A stretch of 64,000 bases of DNA, from assembly GCF_028369055.1 (NCBI RefSeq), contig NZ_JAQNCZ010000001.1:1-64000 (forward strand), in the 5' to 3' direction. Made by a program: the position numbers and the translations under genes. Under the pieces are notes generated by a model. It saw nothing but the letters and a program-made list of their open reading frames with translations. It searched no databases and was not told the origin of the DNA. This document shows, piece by piece, positions 62,872-64,000 of the stretch (positions are counted from its first letter, which is position 1; each line of letters begins with the position of its first letter). The stretch comes from Cognatishimia sp. SS12 (GTDB lineage Bacteria > Pseudomonadota > Alphaproteobacteria > Rhodobacterales > Rhodobacteraceae).

Positions 62872-64000
62872 TCAGAGGTTTGGATAAAGCGGGAAGCGCG
62901 CGCAAAGCTCTGCGACCTGCGTCTTTACTTTCTCTTCCACCTCGGCGTTGCCCTCTTCGCCATTGGCGGCAAGGCCTTCGACAACTTCGATGATCATGTC
63001 TGCGATCTGACGGAACTCCGCTTCGCCAAAGCCGCGGGTTGTGCCCGCAGGTGTGCCCAGACGGATGCCGGATGTCACCATCGGTTTTTCTGGGTCAAAC
63101 GGGATGCCGTTTTTGTTGCAGGTGATATGCGCACGGCCCAGGGCCTTTTCGGTGGCATTGCCCTTGACGCCTTTGGGACGCAGGTCGACCAGCATCACAT
63201 GGGTGTCGGTGCCGCCGGTCACGATGTCCAGCCCGCCCTTCATCAGTTGGTCCGCCAGCGCTACGGCATTGGCGCGGACCTGCTTTTGATAGGTTTTGAA
63301 TTCTGGGCGCAGCGCCTCACCGAAGGCGACGGCCTTGGCTGCGATGACATGCATCAGCGGGCCACCCTGAATGCCGGGGAAGATTGCAGAGTTGACCTTT
63401 TTTGCAATCGCTTCGTCGTTGGTCAGGATCATGCCACCGCGTGGGCCACGCAGGGTTTTATGCGTGGTGGTGGTGGCGATGTCGGCATAGGGGAAGGGCG
63501 ATGGGTGTTCGCCTGCCGCAACCAGACCGGCGAAATGCGCCATATCAACCATCAGATAAGCACCAACGCTGTCGGCGATCTCACGGAATTTGGCAAAGTC
63601 GATCTGGCGCGGGATGGCCGAGCCGCCGGCAATGATCAACTTGGGTTTATGTTCGTTCGCCAGGGCCTGAACTTCGTCATAATCAATGCGGTTGTCCTGC
63701 TTGCGCACACCGTATTGCACGGCGTTGAACCACTTGCCCGATTGGTTTGGCGCAGCGCCGTGAGTCAGGTGGCCACCGGAGGCGAGGTTCATGCCCAAAA
63801 TGGTGTCGCCCGGCTGGATCAGCGCTTGAAACGCGCCTTGGTTGGCCTGAGAGCCTGAATTGGGCTGCACATTGGCAAAGTCACAACCAAACAGCTGCTT
63901 GGCGCGGTCGATGGCCAGGTTTTCCGCCACATCCACATATTGGCAACCGCCATAGTAGCGACGGCCCGGGTAGCCTTCGGCATATTTGTTGGTCAGCACA
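62872..64000 (-). CDS. glyA: Serine hydroxymethyltransferase, 5' end outside the window
   Basis: The last 375 residues are present of about 430. [20 protein letters not shown] and [13 protein letters not shown] are the substrate and PLP regions. [16 protein letters not shown] contains the PLP lysine, and [17 protein letters not shown] is near the C-terminus. It interconverts serine and glycine with tetrahydrofolate. The gene runs off the right edge. Confidence 0.97.
   Translation of the reverse strand, partial: VLTNKYAEGYPGRRYYGGCQYVDVAENLAIDRAKQLFGCDFANVQPNSGSQANQGAFQALIQPGDTILGMNLASGGHLTHGAAPNQSGKWFNAVQYGVRKQDNRIDYDEVQALANEHKPKLIIAGGSAIPRQIDFAKFREIADSVGAYLMVDMAHFAGLVAAGEHPSPFPYADIATTTTHKTLRGPRGGMILTNDEAIAKKVNSAIFPGIQGGPLMHVIAAKAVAFGEALRPEFKTYQKQVRANAVALADQLMKGGLDIVTGGTDTHVMLVDLRPKGVKGNATEKALGRAHITCNKNGIPFDPEKPMVTSGIRLGTPAGTTRGFGEAEFRQIADMIIEVVEGLAANGEEGNAEVEEKVKTQVAELCARFPLYPNL

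Overview
The window looks like the chromosome of a Roseobacter-group alphaproteobacterium (Rhodobacteraceae). The reasons are: the tail of an rRNA operon ending 5S - tRNA-fMet(CAT); an imuA-imuB-dnaE2 type SOS mutagenesis cassette with a GAAC-N7-GAAC LexA-type site; an aerobic (CobG/CobF/CobN type) cobalamin operon; the hom-glpX-recJ order; a DUF3572 protein; and a PleD-like regulator. Coding density is high, and many neighbouring genes overlap by 4 bases (ATGA).

Layout. 1-588: end of an rRNA operon, with a 23S-5S spacer of three 37-base hairpin repeats, 5S rRNA, tRNA-fMet and a terminator. 881-6243: a decayed imuA followed by intact imuB and dnaE2. 6377-7155: a degraded IS3-family element. 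7156-11744: an accessory patch with a small membrane protein, an exported seven-repeat two-cysteine protein, a DUF1611 / ornithine-racemase-like pair, a small basic protein and gene debris. 11745-15520: a glucosylglycerate cassette (phosphorylase facing a synthase-phosphatase operon). 15711-17327: a sulfotransferase-like protein and a PagL-like lipid A deacylase.

17331-33616: cobalamin synthesis. A cobalamin riboswitch (minus strand, about 31246-31425) precedes DUF1636-cobW-cobN-cobG-cobH-cobI-cobJ-[cobK on the opposite strand]-cobL-cobE-cobM-cobB-cobA-cobF. cobO and cobQ diverge on the plus strand. 33686-36221: modABC molybdate transport. 36282-40162: an EamA permease, a NUDIX hydrolase, an EF-hand protein, an ECF sigma factor, a putative anti-sigma factor and a CpxP/ZraP-like protein. 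40179-46186: cyclic-di-GMP genes, namely a PleD-like protein with degenerate receivers and an H-NOX-like protein without the usual heme ligand coupled to an HNOBA-GGDEF cyclase; between them lie DUF3572, HAD and DUF4153 genes.

46223-46419: two identical tRNA-Glu genes. 46574-50686: recJ, glpX, hom. 50850-54763: a TetR regulator, pirin, thioesterase, a 405-base convergent gap with DnaA-box-like sites, and a class V aminotransferase, followed by an Lrp regulator. 55402-59109: an arsenic operon arsR-acr3-gapdh-arsJ that should export both arsenite and arsenylated 3-phosphoglycerate; a BLUF photoreceptor gene abuts it. 59727-64000: lepA, an alpha/beta hydrolase, a small membrane protein and the 3' part of glyA.

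Most of the window is core metabolism. The accessory interest lies in the imuA decay, the 7.5-11.7 kb patch, the antisense placement of cobK, the altered H-NOX and PleD sensors, and the structured 53 kb intergenic region.
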